This document shows, piece after piece, positions 41,915 through 53,448 of a stretch of DNA of 64,000 bases. The stretch is from contig CAMZMU010000041.1 in assembly GCA_947311845.1 (NCBI GenBank), positions 133,551,975 through 133,615,974 of the forward strand, given 5' to 3'. How positions within the stretch are numbered: position 1 is the stretch's first letter; the number at the start of each line of letters is the position of its first letter. The notes below the pieces were generated by a model. It searched no databases and was not told where the DNA came from. It worked only from the letters and a program-made list of their open reading frames with translations. The position numbers were made by a program, and so were the translations under genes. Source of the DNA: Poa pratensis (taxonomy: Eukaryota; Streptophyta; Magnoliopsida; Poales; Poaceae).

Positions 41915-43542
41915 TGATACGTCTCCAACGTATCCATAATTTCTGCTGTTCCATGCTTATATTATACCATTTGCTACATGTTTTATATACACTTCGTATC
42001 ACTTTTATGCATTTTCTGGGACTAACCTATTAACAAGATGCCACAGTGCCAGTTCCCTGTTTTCTGCTGTTTTTGGTTTCAGAAAGTTACTTCTGGAAAT
42101 ATTCTCGGAATTGCACGAAACAAAAGGCCAAGTCCCTATTTTTCCAGAACCATCACGGAGTCCGAAGGAGAGACGAAGATGTGCCACGAGGTGGCCAAAC
42201 CACCAGGTGGCGCGGCTAGGCCCACAGCCGCGCCTGGGGGTGGTTTGGGCCCCTCGGGGGTCCGCCGACATCGCCCCTTCGCCTATTTATTCCCCGAGAC
42301 GCGAAAACCCTAAAACACCGAGTCTTTCATCCAGAACATATTCGCTGCCACCGTCGTCAACCCTAACTCGGGGGGTTCCTGAAGCTCTTCCCGGCACCCT
42401 GCCGGAGAGGGGAATCATCACCGGAGGGCTCTACATCGCCATGCCCGCCTCCGGAGTGATGCGTGAGTAGTTCATCCTTGGACTATGGGTCCATAGCAGT
42501 AGCTAGATGGTTGTCTTCTCCACTTGTGCCATCATGTTTAGATCTTGTGAGCTGCCTATCATGATCAAGATCATCTTATTGTAATGCTACATGTTGTGTT
42601 TGCTGGGATCTGACTTATATTGATACCTATGTGGAGCTGAATATTATATTATCATGTCTATGTCATTTGTGATCTTGCATGCTCTCCGTTACTTGTTGAA
42701 GCCTTGGCCAAGTGAATACTTGTAACTCCAAGAGGGGGTATTTATGCATGATAGTTGGGTTCAACCTCTATTTAACCTGGGATAGTGACAGCAAGTTCTA
42801 AGGTTGTAGATGTGTTGTTGCCACTAGGGGTAAAACAGCAATGCTTTATTCAAGGATGAATGTATTGTTTACATTACGCACATTACTTAATGCAATTGTC
42901 TGTTGCTTGCAACTTAATACTGGAAGGGGTACGGATGTTAACCGGAAAGTGGACTATTTAGGCATAGATGCATGCTGGATAGCGGTCTATGTACTTTGTC
43001 GTAATGCCCAAATGAATCTCATAGTAGACACCACAGCTCACACATGCATGTTATATGCACTTATCAATTGTCAATTTCCCAGCTGTAATTTGTTTACCCA
43101 GCATGTTAGTTATCTTATTGGAGAGACACCACTAGTGAACTGTGGACCCCGGTCCATTCTTTTACATCTGAAATACAATCCACTGCAATCATTGTTCTCT
43201 ACTGTTTTATGCAAACAAACATCATTTTCCATTCGATACGTTTAACCCTTTGTTTTCAGCAAGCCGGTGAGATTGACAACCTCACTGTTAAGTTGGGGCA
43301 AAGTAATTTGGTTGTGTTGTGCAGGTTCCACGTTGGCACCGGAATCCCTGGTGTTGTGCCACACTACACTCCTCCACCAACACCTTCGAAGCAAACCTCG
43401 TTTTCCTACTGGTCCGATTAAACTTTGGTTTCATACTGAGGGAAAACTTACTGCTGCACTCATCATACCTTCCTCTTGGGGTTCCCAACTGACGTGTGAC
43501 GTACAAGCAATTGTTTCTGACACTATTAACCTAGAGCCACCA
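41915..43542 (+). mobile_element. Solo LTR of the E1 family
   Basis: Begins TGATACGTCTCC and ends GAGCCACCA, flanked by the duplication AAAAT at 41910-41914 and 43543-43547. LINE ORF2 reads on in the same sense across it (SGLK before, INFHKSE after). It is 1,628 bp with no internal region, so it is the product of recombination between the two LTRs of a former element. Its sequence is clearly diverged from the E1 LTRs and lacks their duplicated primer-site flank. A TATA-like CTATTTATTCCCCG is near 42283. Confidence 0.92.
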
Positions 43543-45049
43543 AAAATCAACTTCCATAAAAGTGAATTGTTTTGCTTCGGCGACGCACAGGATGCAGCTG
43601 CTCAGTATGCCGAGATATTCGGTTGTGAGCAGGGTCAGTTTCCTATTATGTACTTGGGTATACCAATACACTACCGGAAATTGACTAATGCGGAATGACG
43701 TCATGTCGAGGAGCGTCTACAAGCACGATTGTCCAGTTGGAAAGGCAAATTGCTGTCTCTCGGAGGAAGGTTGGTTCTCATTAATTCAGTACTCACAAAC
43801 ATGGTACTGTATATGATATCCTTCTTCCAATTGCCAAAAGGGGTCTTGACTAAGTTGGATTACTTCCGCTCAAGATTCTTTTGGCAAGGGGACGGTGAGA
43901 AGAAGAAATATCGACTGGCTAAATGAGATGTTGTTTTCCGCCTAAAGATCAAGGTGGGTTGGGTATTCATGATCTCTGCATCCAGAACTCGGCCCTTCTT
44001 GGGAAGTGGCTGTTTCGGCTACTAACCGAAGATGGCATTTGGCAAACTCTCCTTGAAAGAAAAAACATCGCTCAAAGGCGGTATCACAGGTGTATTGGAA
44101 ACCTGGTGATTCACACTTTTGGGCTGGCCTAATGGCGACTAAAAAACATTTCTTTCGCTTTGGCGTATTTAATATTAAGGATGGCACAGAGATTCGTTTC
44201 TGGCAGGACAAATGGTTAGGCAACTCCACCCTCCAGGAACAATATCCAGCTCTATACGATATTGTCTGACATAAAGGGGATACAATAGCTACGGTTATGC
44301 AGAGTTCACCCCCTAATGTGTCGTTCAGACGAGATTTATTTGGCCCAAGATTAACATCTTGGAACGCCTTGTTGGCACGGTTGGCTTCAGTTCAACTCAC
44401 ACAAGGATCCGATGAATTTCGGTGGAAGCTATGCGAGAACGGAAAATTCTCAGTAGACTCCATGTATAGGGCGCTTGTACACTCTGATATCCCAGTCGAT
44501 GATAACAAAAAGATTTGGCACATGAATATCCCACTTAAAATAAAAGTTTTTACATGGTATCTTCGTAGGGGTGTCATTCTATCAAAAGATAACCTTGTCA
44601 AACGGAATTGGCATGGAAGTACTAAGTGTATGTTCTATTCTCAACAAGAGACAATAAAATACTTATTCTTCGAGTGTAGTTTCGCACGTTCTATATGGTC
44701 ATCCATCCAAATAGCGTCTAACTTATATCCTCCCAAGTCTGTAACCAATGTTTTTGGTAACTGGTTGCATGGGATAGACAAGAAGCTTAGAACAATTATT
44801 AGGGTGGGAGCGATTGCCGTTATATGGTCGCTTTGGCTTTGTAGGAATGACAAGGTTTTCAATGACAAAGATGTTTCCATTTTGCAGGTACTCTACCGGT
44901 GCACAAATACTCTCCGTACGTGGTCCACCTTACAACGCGTGGGACATCGAGACCTCTTTACGGAGACATGTGCACGGCTGGAGGAGGTGGCAAGGGACAT
45001 TTTATCACAACATGGGTGGCCGCTTGATCGCCGGATTGGACCTCCATAG
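43543..45049 (+). pseudogene. LINE ORF2, C-terminal part
   Basis: After the solo LTR the frame continues INFHKSELFCFG and MYLGIPIHYRKL, then hits a TGA at 43696 where Trp is usual. It goes on with LSSWKGKLLSLGGRLVLI, another stop near 43924, DQGGLGIHDL, a frameshift near 44130, and the zf-RVT region (FSVDSMYRALVHSD; KVFTWYLRRGVI) to 45049. Order and content are those of plant L1-type LINEs. Multiple stops confirm decay. Confidence 0.85.
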
Positions 45050-45220
45050 GTTGATGAGCTCGCTATGGCATAGGCGTTTTACATTACCAGATGGTTGTAA
45101 CTCGTTTATTTCTGCACTTTTTACTTTATCTGTTCGGATTGCGGCTGTGTGCATTTGTTATGCAGAGACCGGGTGTAATACTTAAACTATTGAGTAATAA
45201 AGCCCTTTATCTAAAAAAAA

Positions 45221-45478
45221 GAGCGGTAAAATAAGCTTCATCGTGGATAGCACAATCATGGGATTGATCGGGCTTAAAAGGCGAGGGAAGATGATAAAAC
45301 GGTGCGTGCGTGCGTTCGGCTGATCTCTTTCGTGACCGATGAAGCACCTTTCCGCAAAAGAGATGGTAGTACCATTTTTCATCACCTAGTCTGGAGTCTG
45401 GACCGAAAAGAGCAGAAATGATTTTACTGACACTGGCAACTGGATAATTTCCACAACAAAACAGTCTGAAAAAAAGTA
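45221..45478. repeat. Right flank of the LINE, paralogous to 47068-47165
   Basis: GCGGTAAAATAAGCTTCATCG and the following sequence, including ACCGATGAAGCACCTTTCCGC, recur at 47070-47163. No gene recognised. Confidence 0.75.
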
Positions 45479-45601
45479 CTCCCTTCGTTCCAAATTAATT
45501 GACTTCCATTTGTCTATATGTGGATATATCTATACGTGTAACATGTCTAGATACATCCATGTGTGGACAAATGGAAGTCAATTAATTTGGAACGGAGGGA
45601 G
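45479..45601. mobile_element. Stowaway MITE, 123 bp
   Basis: Tips CTCCCTTCGTTCCAAATTAA and TTAATTTGGAACGGAGGGAG are inverted repeats. TA flanks both sides (45477-45478, 45602-45603). Confidence 0.9.
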
Positions 45602-45675
45602 TAGGTACTGCCATCTCTGCTAGCACTTGCGGTCTGATGTTTTACACACTGACGATACCTGCTGAAATCGTAGCA

Positions 45676-46335
45676 TTTTTTTTTAGCGCGCAACGGGGGG
45701 CGATCTGCCCACCTGAACGATTTCATTCAAAACATTTTAAGATACATGGTAGCAGCGTCGCGCGGACAAGGGTATGTGACGCGCACCGGGAGGGGGGAAG
45801 AAACAACATGGGGAAGGGGAGGAGCAGGAGCCCTAATAAAGTGGAGATCATCCTATAGCGTCACACCAGGCGCGGAGGCTACTGAGGTCTACCCGACGGG
45901 AGGTGCGTACCATCCAGAGCCGCAGGTGGTCCGTGACCATGGCAAGCACACGGGCAGTAGAGAGCTTGCCGGCGGCGAATACCATGCTGTTCCGCGATTT
46001 CCAGACGAACCACACAATCACGAGCAGTGTGGTGTTGAGAGCGAGGGGGTGCAGGTGGGGGAGGCGGTCAGTCAGTCCGTGGATGAGTGACACGATGTCA
46101 GCGTCTTGGGGGAGGTGCAGCTCGCAGCCACACGACCACTAGACGGGGGCAACGGACAAACATATGAGGTAGGTCCTCGATCCTCACAGCCGGGGCAGAA
46201 CGGGCAGTGTGGAGCGGGGACACAGCCATACCGGAACAAGCCGGCTCGAGTTCTAGGATCCAGAAGAACACCCACACCTTGGGAGGGGCGAAATTCGCCT
46301 AGCGTCCTGAAACGGAACCACCACACCGGACGAGT
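45676..46335 (-). mobile_element. 5'-truncated LINE fragment
   Basis: On the minus strand a zf-RVT-like part (CPFCPGCEDRGPTS; 46344-46072) is followed in another frame by the usual LINE C-terminal text IVWFVWKSRNSMVF (46093-45848). It then runs into a 3' end with an A run (plus-strand T run 45677-45685). ORF2 is broken by a frame change. The 5' boundary near 46335 is uncertain and no target duplication was identified. Confidence 0.68.
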
Positions 46336-46339
46336 GCAT

Positions 46340-46925
46340 CGCACGGTAAATCTATCTGATTATAAAGTTCAGGATTGCAATGTTCGCTTTGACAATAACT
46401 GAAAGTTGAAAATAAACGATGTCAGATTTCTACTTTGAATATTGAAATCAAAAACATATTTAACTTTGAACACTTAAAATCAAGGGAAAATGTTTTTTAT
46501 CTAATTTTGCAAAGCTTTTTTGTTGGGGGTGCAAGATTTTATTATTAATGTTTCTTATTTTTTATATGTGACCTGGTATACATGTTCTAACCGATTTGAA
46601 ATAGTCCTGCGAATTCTACTGTATCTAGCTCTGGTTGTTTAGAGTTAAGTTTGTCTAATTTAAGAGTTCATGATTGTAGCGTGCCCGTAGACATCGAAGA
46701 GGCTGAATAGTGAATACCATAGTTTAGCAACCCGACTCGACAGTCTACACTGACTTCTACCGATAACCTAATTGTTATACTGTATGTGCTACTGTAAGTA
46801 GCACTGTGGTCCTATATATACACATCGATCAGACGCCTCCCCAGAGCGGAACTCTTCGGAGGCACGACGACGCGGGCCGAACGGCGCGCAGCTGCGAGTG
46901 CAGCAAATGAAACCGCACATGTTTT
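46340..46925. other. Unassigned AT-rich intergenic sequence
   Basis: No gene, repeat or long open frame recognised. Confidence 0.4.
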
Positions 46926-46929
46926 TTTT

Positions 46930-47165
46930 TGACACGGCCTGGATAATTCTCCACAGGAAAGATGGATTAAAGTACAAGTGATCGATCATGGATTCACTCA
47001 CTGTCAGTTCAGTGGCTGTGACCATCTGAGTGATCGCGGCCTCTCCATGCTTCTTGTCGCGTAAAAGACGGCGGTAAAATAAGCTTCATCGTGGGTGGCA
47101 CAATCATGGGACTGATTGGGTTTAAAAGAACTTTGGTGACCGATGAAGCACCTTTCCGCAAAGGA
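46930..47165. repeat. Paralogue of the LINE target region (empty site)
   Basis: Aligns left of 47064 with 27615-27834 and right of it with 45221-45385. At 47053-47080 the sequence runs through the point where the LINE sits in the other copy. Confidence 0.8.
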
Positions 47166-48337
47166 GATTAAAGGCGGCGTGAATCGTGATCACCCAACGA
47201 TCCTTGTTAGTGATTGGATGCTCTCCTCGTCCTCAAGCTTTCTTGCTGGTGCATTATAATTGCCTGTCACGTCGCACTTGCTAGGCCTTTGTTCTGAAGG
47301 AAAAAAAAAGCACCTTCTACTGAAATTTTCGCCAACTTCGCGTAAACTCCTATTGCATATGTTGGTGTGAGGTCGTTTCTCTCAAATCGGACAGAAGTTT
47401 TCTTGGCTCTTGCTCTTTGCGAAGGAAAAGCTTAATCCTCTAAGCAGCAGGGAACAACAGCGGCATCGATAGATCGATCTCGGTAAAAGGAAGCGATCGA
47501 GAACAACCAGATACGACGATCGCTTCTTCGTGTGGTAGCTACGACTCTGCTCACGGCGTCCACTCGTAGTGCACGTAGCCGTCAGAGATTCCTGTTCATC
47601 TTCCCCGATTGCACGCATCCATACATGCTGCATGGTCGGCCCACTCCATGGCCATGGCGTCTTCCCTAGCTTGTTCAACCTGCATGGTGCTATAGTCGGC
47701 GCCCAATATATGCCAACAGCGACGGCCGGTGGTTCGCAAGGGCGCGTCGGCAAACGCCAAAAGCACCAAAAATCCCAAATTTAGCTTCGAAACCGGTTCT
47801 GAATATGTGCATGAAGCGAGAGGTGTACGTAGGGAGACGTGAAAGCTGGATAAACTTTGAACGCATGCCCAACAGCATCTTTGACTGAAAGGTTAAAATG
47901 AGGCGACAGTCAGGAATTTTAACTGGCTTTTGGGCTGCTATGCTAAAGCCAAGGCTTCCATTACATTTCCCGTTCGCAACGCCTCACCAGTGTCCACTGC
48001 CGGCGCCCTTACGCGACCTGTTCTTTTGTCCAACCTGACAGGGGTCGATTGCTGTATAGACTTCTACTGTTCCAGATCACATTATATGTTCAGGAACGCA
48101 CACTCGGGAAGTCGGTTCAAAGAAGAAGAAGCAGAATTACTCGGGGGGAAAGAGGTAGCTACTTCTCGTGAGCGTCATGGTTATCTCAGCAAAAGGGTCC
48201 CGTCAATATTGTCAGTAATAAACTGCACGCTACCTTGGGATGAGACTTCAGCAGGTGAGCAGTAATGACAGACACAGGACGGAAATGCATGCGCTCTTTT
48301 CCCTGGCACTAACTTCTGAAAGCTACGGCATATGGAC
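47166..48337. other. Unassigned intergenic sequence
   Basis: No supported gene. Minus-strand frames of 60-123 codons between 47382 and 47878 have no family resemblance. The segment ends at the boundary of the tandem duplication. Confidence 0.4.
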
Positions 48338-49214
48338 TAACACGAGCCGTCAGTAACACAGGTTCTTTCGCACTGAAAGGTAAGTTTACTGAACCTGAAC
48401 ACCTTAGATGACAGAGGAGCCTGTAACTGTAAGAATTGATAATCAGCTAAACCCGAGTGTGATTGTATTCCTCATCATCGGGTGGTACATGCGCTTCACA
48501 AAAAATAGTTAAGATCCTAAAGACTAGGGCTAGAGCTAGCACACATCGGGTCAAACTGGGACAGTTTCACAGATCTAGCTCCATGGAGCTGAACTGTTCG
48601 GCACTGCTCCGCACTGGATTTCTGAGAAGCTGGAAGATGAACCGTTTCGGAACAACTGAAGACTAGGTGGAGCTGAACACGTCGTCTGACTGAGCCACGT
48701 AAAACCAAAACATTTCTGGAGATGACTACAACAAAATATTTCTGGATCTCCTGAATGTTCTTCACCGAGTCGCTGACCCTTGCGCTAATAACTTTCCAGC
48801 GCCAGCGGAGCAGCGCTTGATCCGCCCCTAGGTGCGCCGAGGACGCCAATATTGCAAAGATTTAATTGGTCATATACCACCAACATTTATGGGCCAGGGA
48901 TACACATACGAAAAAACTTACCGCTCCAATACAGAAATGCAAGTGGAAACAATCATAGATGTATAAACATGCCAATATGGCGTCCACTTCGGATGCCAAC
49001 TCCACCAAGCTAGGAAGCATTTTTTAAGACTCTTATCATCCAGGTTCAGGGGAAATAAAACAATGCGATTCTCTTTTAGGCCGACACCCGAAATTGATTA
49101 ACATGGCCAGCAATTCGAATGCGACGTACACTAGCGGATGTGAAATGTTCTCTTTCTTCTCCTCGTATTAGGGGCTTGAATAACACTTCTAGTGAAAGAT
49201 ATTTTTGGAACATT

Positions 49215-51466
49215 TTTTTTAGGACACAACAACTGTCTGCTGAGTTTTTTTTATGCAGATTTTGGGGTTTGTAATGTACAGAGCTATCTAATATTTACTG
49301 TGCGGATTCGCAAAATAGAAATGCTGCTTAGAATAAATAGGAGATTTAAAAACTATTATGATTTTTTTGAAAGAATGCGGACATAGACTCACCAGCTACT
49401 TAAACTAAACAACACAAAATATATCGCACAAGTGATAATCAAAAGATATATAACTTCAAGTTCGAACATTATCACAAGGAATAAACTCGAATACAGAGAT
49501 AACCGACACACGAAAAGACAAAGATATATCCTGAATAGGAGATTTTAAAACTACTCCATTACGGTTTTATTTTGAAAGAACGTGGAAATAAACTCACAAG
49601 CAACTTAAGCTTAACAGCACAAACGATATCTCACAAGGGATAAACAAAAGATATATTACTTCAAGTTCGAAGATTATCACAAGGAATAAACTCGAATAGA
49701 GAGATAAACGAGATACGAAGAGATGAAAATATATATCATAATATTCACTTCTACGAAGAAGCTAATCACCATTAGAGATGTGCGGGTTATCACGAAGGAC
49801 TCTCCGAACATTACGAAAGCCCACCTTGTTCTTTAAATCTCTCCTTAAAGTTAGGCCCCTTTTTTCTGTCGATCTAAAAAAAATTAGAGCCCTTTTCTTT
49901 ATAGCTGATTTTCCTCCACTTCAGAGATGGTAAGCTCCACAACCACTTCATAGTCGCCACAAAAATAAATCCGGGCCTTTTCACAATCTCCCAGGAAGAG
50001 ATCACCGTGGTCACAACCACCAAATCGTTTAACAGTAACACCCTACAAAAGCAACAAGCACACAATCGCTCACTCGAACGAATCAACATGGAGAGATCAA
50101 ATCAATACACCAAATGTAGAGTAAGAGCACAAGGAAGTGTTCAATTCCTTCGCTCTCAAATTATACTAAGGTAAAAAAAATGCTAGGAAGGAATATCAGA
50201 TGAAATACAATGGAGGAGGTAAAAACCAATGACTTTAAGATCTAAATCCAATGTGATCGCTTCACTAAGTAGAGGATTTACATACACAAGTGGAGGCATG
50301 TATGGACCGGTGTGGTCATTCGCCTTGTCTTTGACCAAAGAAGTGTTAGACTTGGACGGATAAATTAGATAAACATAAATTGCATTCAAGAACAAACCTA
50401 TAGTTAAATATGAAATTCCAAAGAAAACACCGAGAGGATTTTGATTTTCATATGCCTGCATATGAACATCAAAATAACTACTCCCTCCGTTTCAAAATAT
50501 AAGGCGCTATATTTTTGTGCTGGTCTTTGATGCTCAACTTTGACCACTAATATATAATAAATTATACGGATTGAAAATGTATAAATGGTACAGCTGGATC
50601 CATCTTGCAATTTTTTTGTTTCACATATCATTATAATAATTTTACGTATATATTATAAGTACAAATCATGGTCAAAGGTGTACGTCGTTGACCAGCGACA
50701 TTAAAGGGAGCCTTATATTTTGGGACGGAGGGGGTACATTTCAAATTGAGTTGCAAAAATGTGGAATAAAAATTAAAATAAATTAGAATCTATCTTTATT
50801 CGACAACATGAAATTTGTTGTGGGTGAACTGTCTTTACCGTAGCTACATTTCAAAGTCAGTTGTATAGACTCGCGATACTCCCATATTTGCTAGCAGGGA
50901 GCATGTAGAGTCATAAGAACCAAATAGTACATACATGTATGGATATAACTCTAGAAGAGGAATTCATGGCAATTCTGAGGAAGTAAGATGGTGTCATCCC
51001 AACAACACTAAATTAAGGTATGTAGAAACAAAGTGTGTTAATGTGCTTAATAATATACTCTCCCATTTTAAAACTAACTGAAGTTACATTTGTTCTAAGT
51101 AATATCATAATATCAAATCTATATTATATGAAAAATATTGTATCGTCAATTTAATATAACTATATTGGTGTTATAGACATTGATATATTTCCCTACAAAC
51201 TTGGTCAAACTTAAAATAGTTGGACCACCGCGTAGACTCGGATGGAAGGGTCGTTTGCTCCGTAGGAAACCTTATATCTAGGTCTCCGAGATTGGATGAT
51301 GGCGACATCTAGCGTCGCACCCCTCCTCGGGGATCTTTTTTGGAGCAAGTGTTGGCTCGAGGGGACCTATGGTGGAGCGAAGTATCTACCTCGTCGAAGA
51401 TGGTGGGTCTCGGCGGCTTGGCGCGGCGGAGTCTCTGCTGCGGACCAGATATCAAGAAAAAGTCTG
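49215..51466. other. Segment present only in unit A
   Basis: Between TCTAGTGAAAGATATTTT and TTTTGTATGAAAAATAGTG, unit B has about 105 bp (57276-57365), whereas unit A has about 2.25 kb. It is AT-rich and contains a Stowaway-like MITE (50481-50734) and a degenerate MITE-like stretch (51057-51220). No gene is recognised. Whether A gained or B lost sequence is not decided. Confidence 0.6.
50481..50734. mobile_element. Stowaway-type MITE, 254 bp
   Basis: Left tip CTCCCTCCGTTTCAAAATAT and right tip ending ATATTTTGGGACGGAGGGGG, with TA on both sides. Confidence 0.82.
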
Positions 51467-51546
51467 TTTTGTATGAAAAATAGTGACCAAAACTCATGTA
51501 ATAAAAACAATATCAAAATCTTAAACGACATGCGTAATAATATATA

Positions 51547-51645
51547 CTTCCTCCCATCTGTTAAAAGTGTCGCTAGTATAACTACAGATTTGTATAAACT
51601 CCAGTAGGTTCAGTTTTCATGACACTTTTTGCGGATCAGAGTGAG
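51547..51645. mobile_element. Stowaway-type MITE present only in unit A
   Basis: Tips CTTCCTCCCATCTGTTAAAA and GCGGATCAGAGTGAG are imperfect inverted repeats, with TA on each side. Unit B has the empty site GTAATATATAGAAAATC at about 57411. Confidence 0.75.
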
Positions 51646-51842
51646 TAGAAAATCTTTGCACTCCGGGTCATCCTGCTACTGCTAGTTCCCTTGCTGAACA
51701 ATGACCCGGTCGAACACGCAACAATCATCATAAACTGAATGAACGATCACACCTGAATAAATTACTAACCTATCCACAAAATAGTGGCATATACACGTCA
51801 TGTTTTGGGCCGCATCAATCTAGTCTAGGTTAAAAGAGAAAA

Positions 51843-52715
51843 TCACATGGCATCGACATAGGAAGAGTCGCAGAACTCGTCGCCGTCCATCATCTCGTCG
51901 TGAAGGTCGTCGACGAACCTGGACCTTCCGATGTCGAACCTCTTGATCCCAGCGCCACGTGCGACCACCTCGTCGTCCTTCTCGTCGAACCCGACACAGT
52001 TCTTGGCGCTGAATTCCACGAGCTGCTTGCAGCCGGCGAGAATGGCGAGCAGCCCATGCTTGGGAAGGTAGGAGGAGTCGAGGCACAGCGTCCGCAGCTC
52101 GGGCAGCGAGGCCGCCATGGCCGCCGCGTCCTCCGGCTTGATCGAACCGGAGGTCTTGAGGCCGCGGAAGTCCGGGCAGTGCGCGCCGAGCTGCGCGACC
52201 ACGGCGGGGAAGGACGACGACGGCTTGGACTCGAGCTCGAGGTGTTGCAGGAGAGGCCACCGCGGGATGAGCTCCGGCAGGCGCGCCTCGTCGGCGGGGG
52301 AGAGGAGCGGCGGGAGCGCGAGCTGGCGCAGCCTCGGGCAGTCGGCGGCGACGAGGTCGAGCTCGGAGGCCGCCGGCGAGGAGAGGAGTGGAGGGAGAGT
52401 GAGGTGGGACACGGAGCCGGCGGCGCGCGCGAGGCAGAGCGTGAGGAAGCCCGCGAAGGTGAAGCGGGCGACGCCGTAGCGACGCGCGAAGGCGGCGGCG
52501 AGGGGGGTCCACGGCATGAAGCGCGCGACGTGGTCGTGGCGCAGGTCGAGCGCGCGCCACAGGGACGGGTCGGCGGCGGCGCGGCGCCAGCCGCGGCACA
52601 CGAGCGGCGCGGCCACGGCCAGGTCCTCGAGCGCCAGCCGGCGAAAAACGTGCACCAGGCTGTCCGTCTCCATCTCGCCCCACGGCGCCGGCGCCGCGGC
52701 CACTGTAATCTCCAT
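51843..52715 (-). CDS. F-box/LRR-type protein, tandem copy 1
   Basis: 290 codons without introns. Residues about 12-50 are an F-box (WGEMETDSLVHVFRRL, then APLVCRGWRRAAADPSLW). The rest has leucine-rich-repeat-like segments (LVAADCPRLRQLALP; LPELRTLCLDSSYLP; LLAILAGCKQLVEFSAKNC) and an acidic C-terminus, resembling the Arabidopsis At3g48880-type F-box/LRR proteins. Such proteins bind Skp1 through the F-box and recruit substrates to an SCF ubiquitin ligase; the substrate here is unknown. The frame is chosen because the F-box is in it and the second copy keeps it. GC-rich codons open other long frames on both strands. A TATA box lies about 105 bp upstream. No frameshift or stop is visible, so it is likely functional. 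Confidence 0.87.
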   Translation of the reverse strand: MEITVAAAPAPWGEMETDSLVHVFRRLALEDLAVAAPLVCRGWRRAAADPSLWRALDLRHDHVARFMPWTPLAAAFARRYGVARFTFAGFLTLCLARAAGSVSHLTLPPLLSSPAASELDLVAADCPRLRQLALPPLLSPADEARLPELIPRWPLLQHLELESKPSSSFPAVVAQLGAHCPDFRGLKTSGSIKPEDAAAMAASLPELRTLCLDSSYLPKHGLLAILAGCKQLVEFSAKNCVGFDEKDDEVVARGAGIKRFDIGRSRFVDDLHDEMMDGDEFCDSSYVDAM

Positions 52716-52820
52716 GGCCGGCCGGACAAGCTCTTGGACTTTGCTTGTGGAGGTGTTTAATTAGGGAATAATTAGCCGTGATAGTAAGATTTGAGAGGGA
52801 TGGAAACACGAGGGCAGTCT

Positions 52821-52828
52821 TTTATAAA
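52821..52828 (-). promoter_or_regulatory. TATA box of F-box gene 1
   Basis: TTTATAAA on the minus strand within CTCTTTATAAAAGAC, giving an expected start near 52790 and a leader of roughly 75 bases. Identical in copy 2. Confidence 0.6.
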
Positions 52829-53448
52829 GAGAGTGAGAGCTTCCGACAAGGAGTTTGGTTTGAGAGGTTAGTAGCGCACGTGCTACGCGACAAACCTTTT
52901 CCGTTTTCATTTTACTCCCATGGTCGTTGAACGCGTCGTCGGCTGAGGCCCTATAAAAATCTAGAGTTTCAATTGGCGAGTTGGTGTGACGAACGCTACA
53001 GCTACCGATCTGCCCAGCTCGGCTACCTCGTATGCTGTCTGGTCATTCTAGAAGCTTTAATTCTCACGTGTCCACGTCGCCGGGATCAGCTCGCAAATCA
53101 ACGCCGGCGGTGAGAATTTTGCGATCAGACTAGTCACAGTGGGAGTAACATGACTAGTAACATCAATGTCACGTAGGCAAAAAATCTGACGTGCCGGGTA
53201 ATTAATGAGAAGAGAGGAGCAGCCAGACGCCGATCTGCTGGGATGTCTGTTTGGAAGGACCATGTGAGCTGAGAGCATCTCTACTGGCACCCTAAAACCC
53301 CAGCCGGCGAGTATGCGCGAAGGAAAAGGTGCAGCAGATAGCCCTTCTAGTCGATCCCTCCGTCGACGGCAAGCTGCTCGACTGGAGCTCCAACAGCCAT
53401 CCCTTCTAGGACCTCCTCGCCGTCTTCTCCATCCTAATTCAACCACCG
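52829..53448. other. Upstream region of F-box gene 1
   Basis: Contains a plus-strand TATA-like CTATAAAAATC (about 52951) and CACGTG-type cores. Nearly identical to the same region in unit B. The minus frame 53566-53057 is kept in both units but has no family resemblance. Confidence 0.5.

Larger units (their letters stand above)
27835..45220 (+). mobile_element. L1-type LINE, degenerate, with two nested insertions
   Basis: Starts after GTCGCGTAAA and ends with CCCTTTATCTAAAAAAAA. Flank-to-flank comparison with the related empty site at 47050-47080 (GTCGCGTAAAAGACGGCGGTAAAA) supports both ends. Removing the LTR element (30164-38060) and the solo LTR (41915-43542) leaves about 7.8 kb. ORF1 has CCHC-like knuckles and a DUF4283-like region; ORF2 has endonuclease, reverse transcriptase with YADD, and a C-terminal zf-RVT region. 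Several stops and frameshifts make it inactive. No long target duplication is clear; at most a few A bases are shared. Confidence 0.9.

Noticed and set aside
47382..47878. Possible small minus-strand gene
   Set aside because: Frames of 60-123 codons without motif, start context or conservation in the duplicated units.
51900..52760. Long plus-strand frame of 286 codons across F-box gene 1 (and its twin at 58754-59611)
   Set aside because: Antisense shadow of GC-rich coding DNA. The minus frame with the F-box motif is the conserved one.
51820..52809. Arginine/proline-rich minus frames of 329 and 279 codons over F-box gene 1
   Set aside because: Alternative registers of the same GC-rich DNA, without domain text; they contain the shifted F-box gene.
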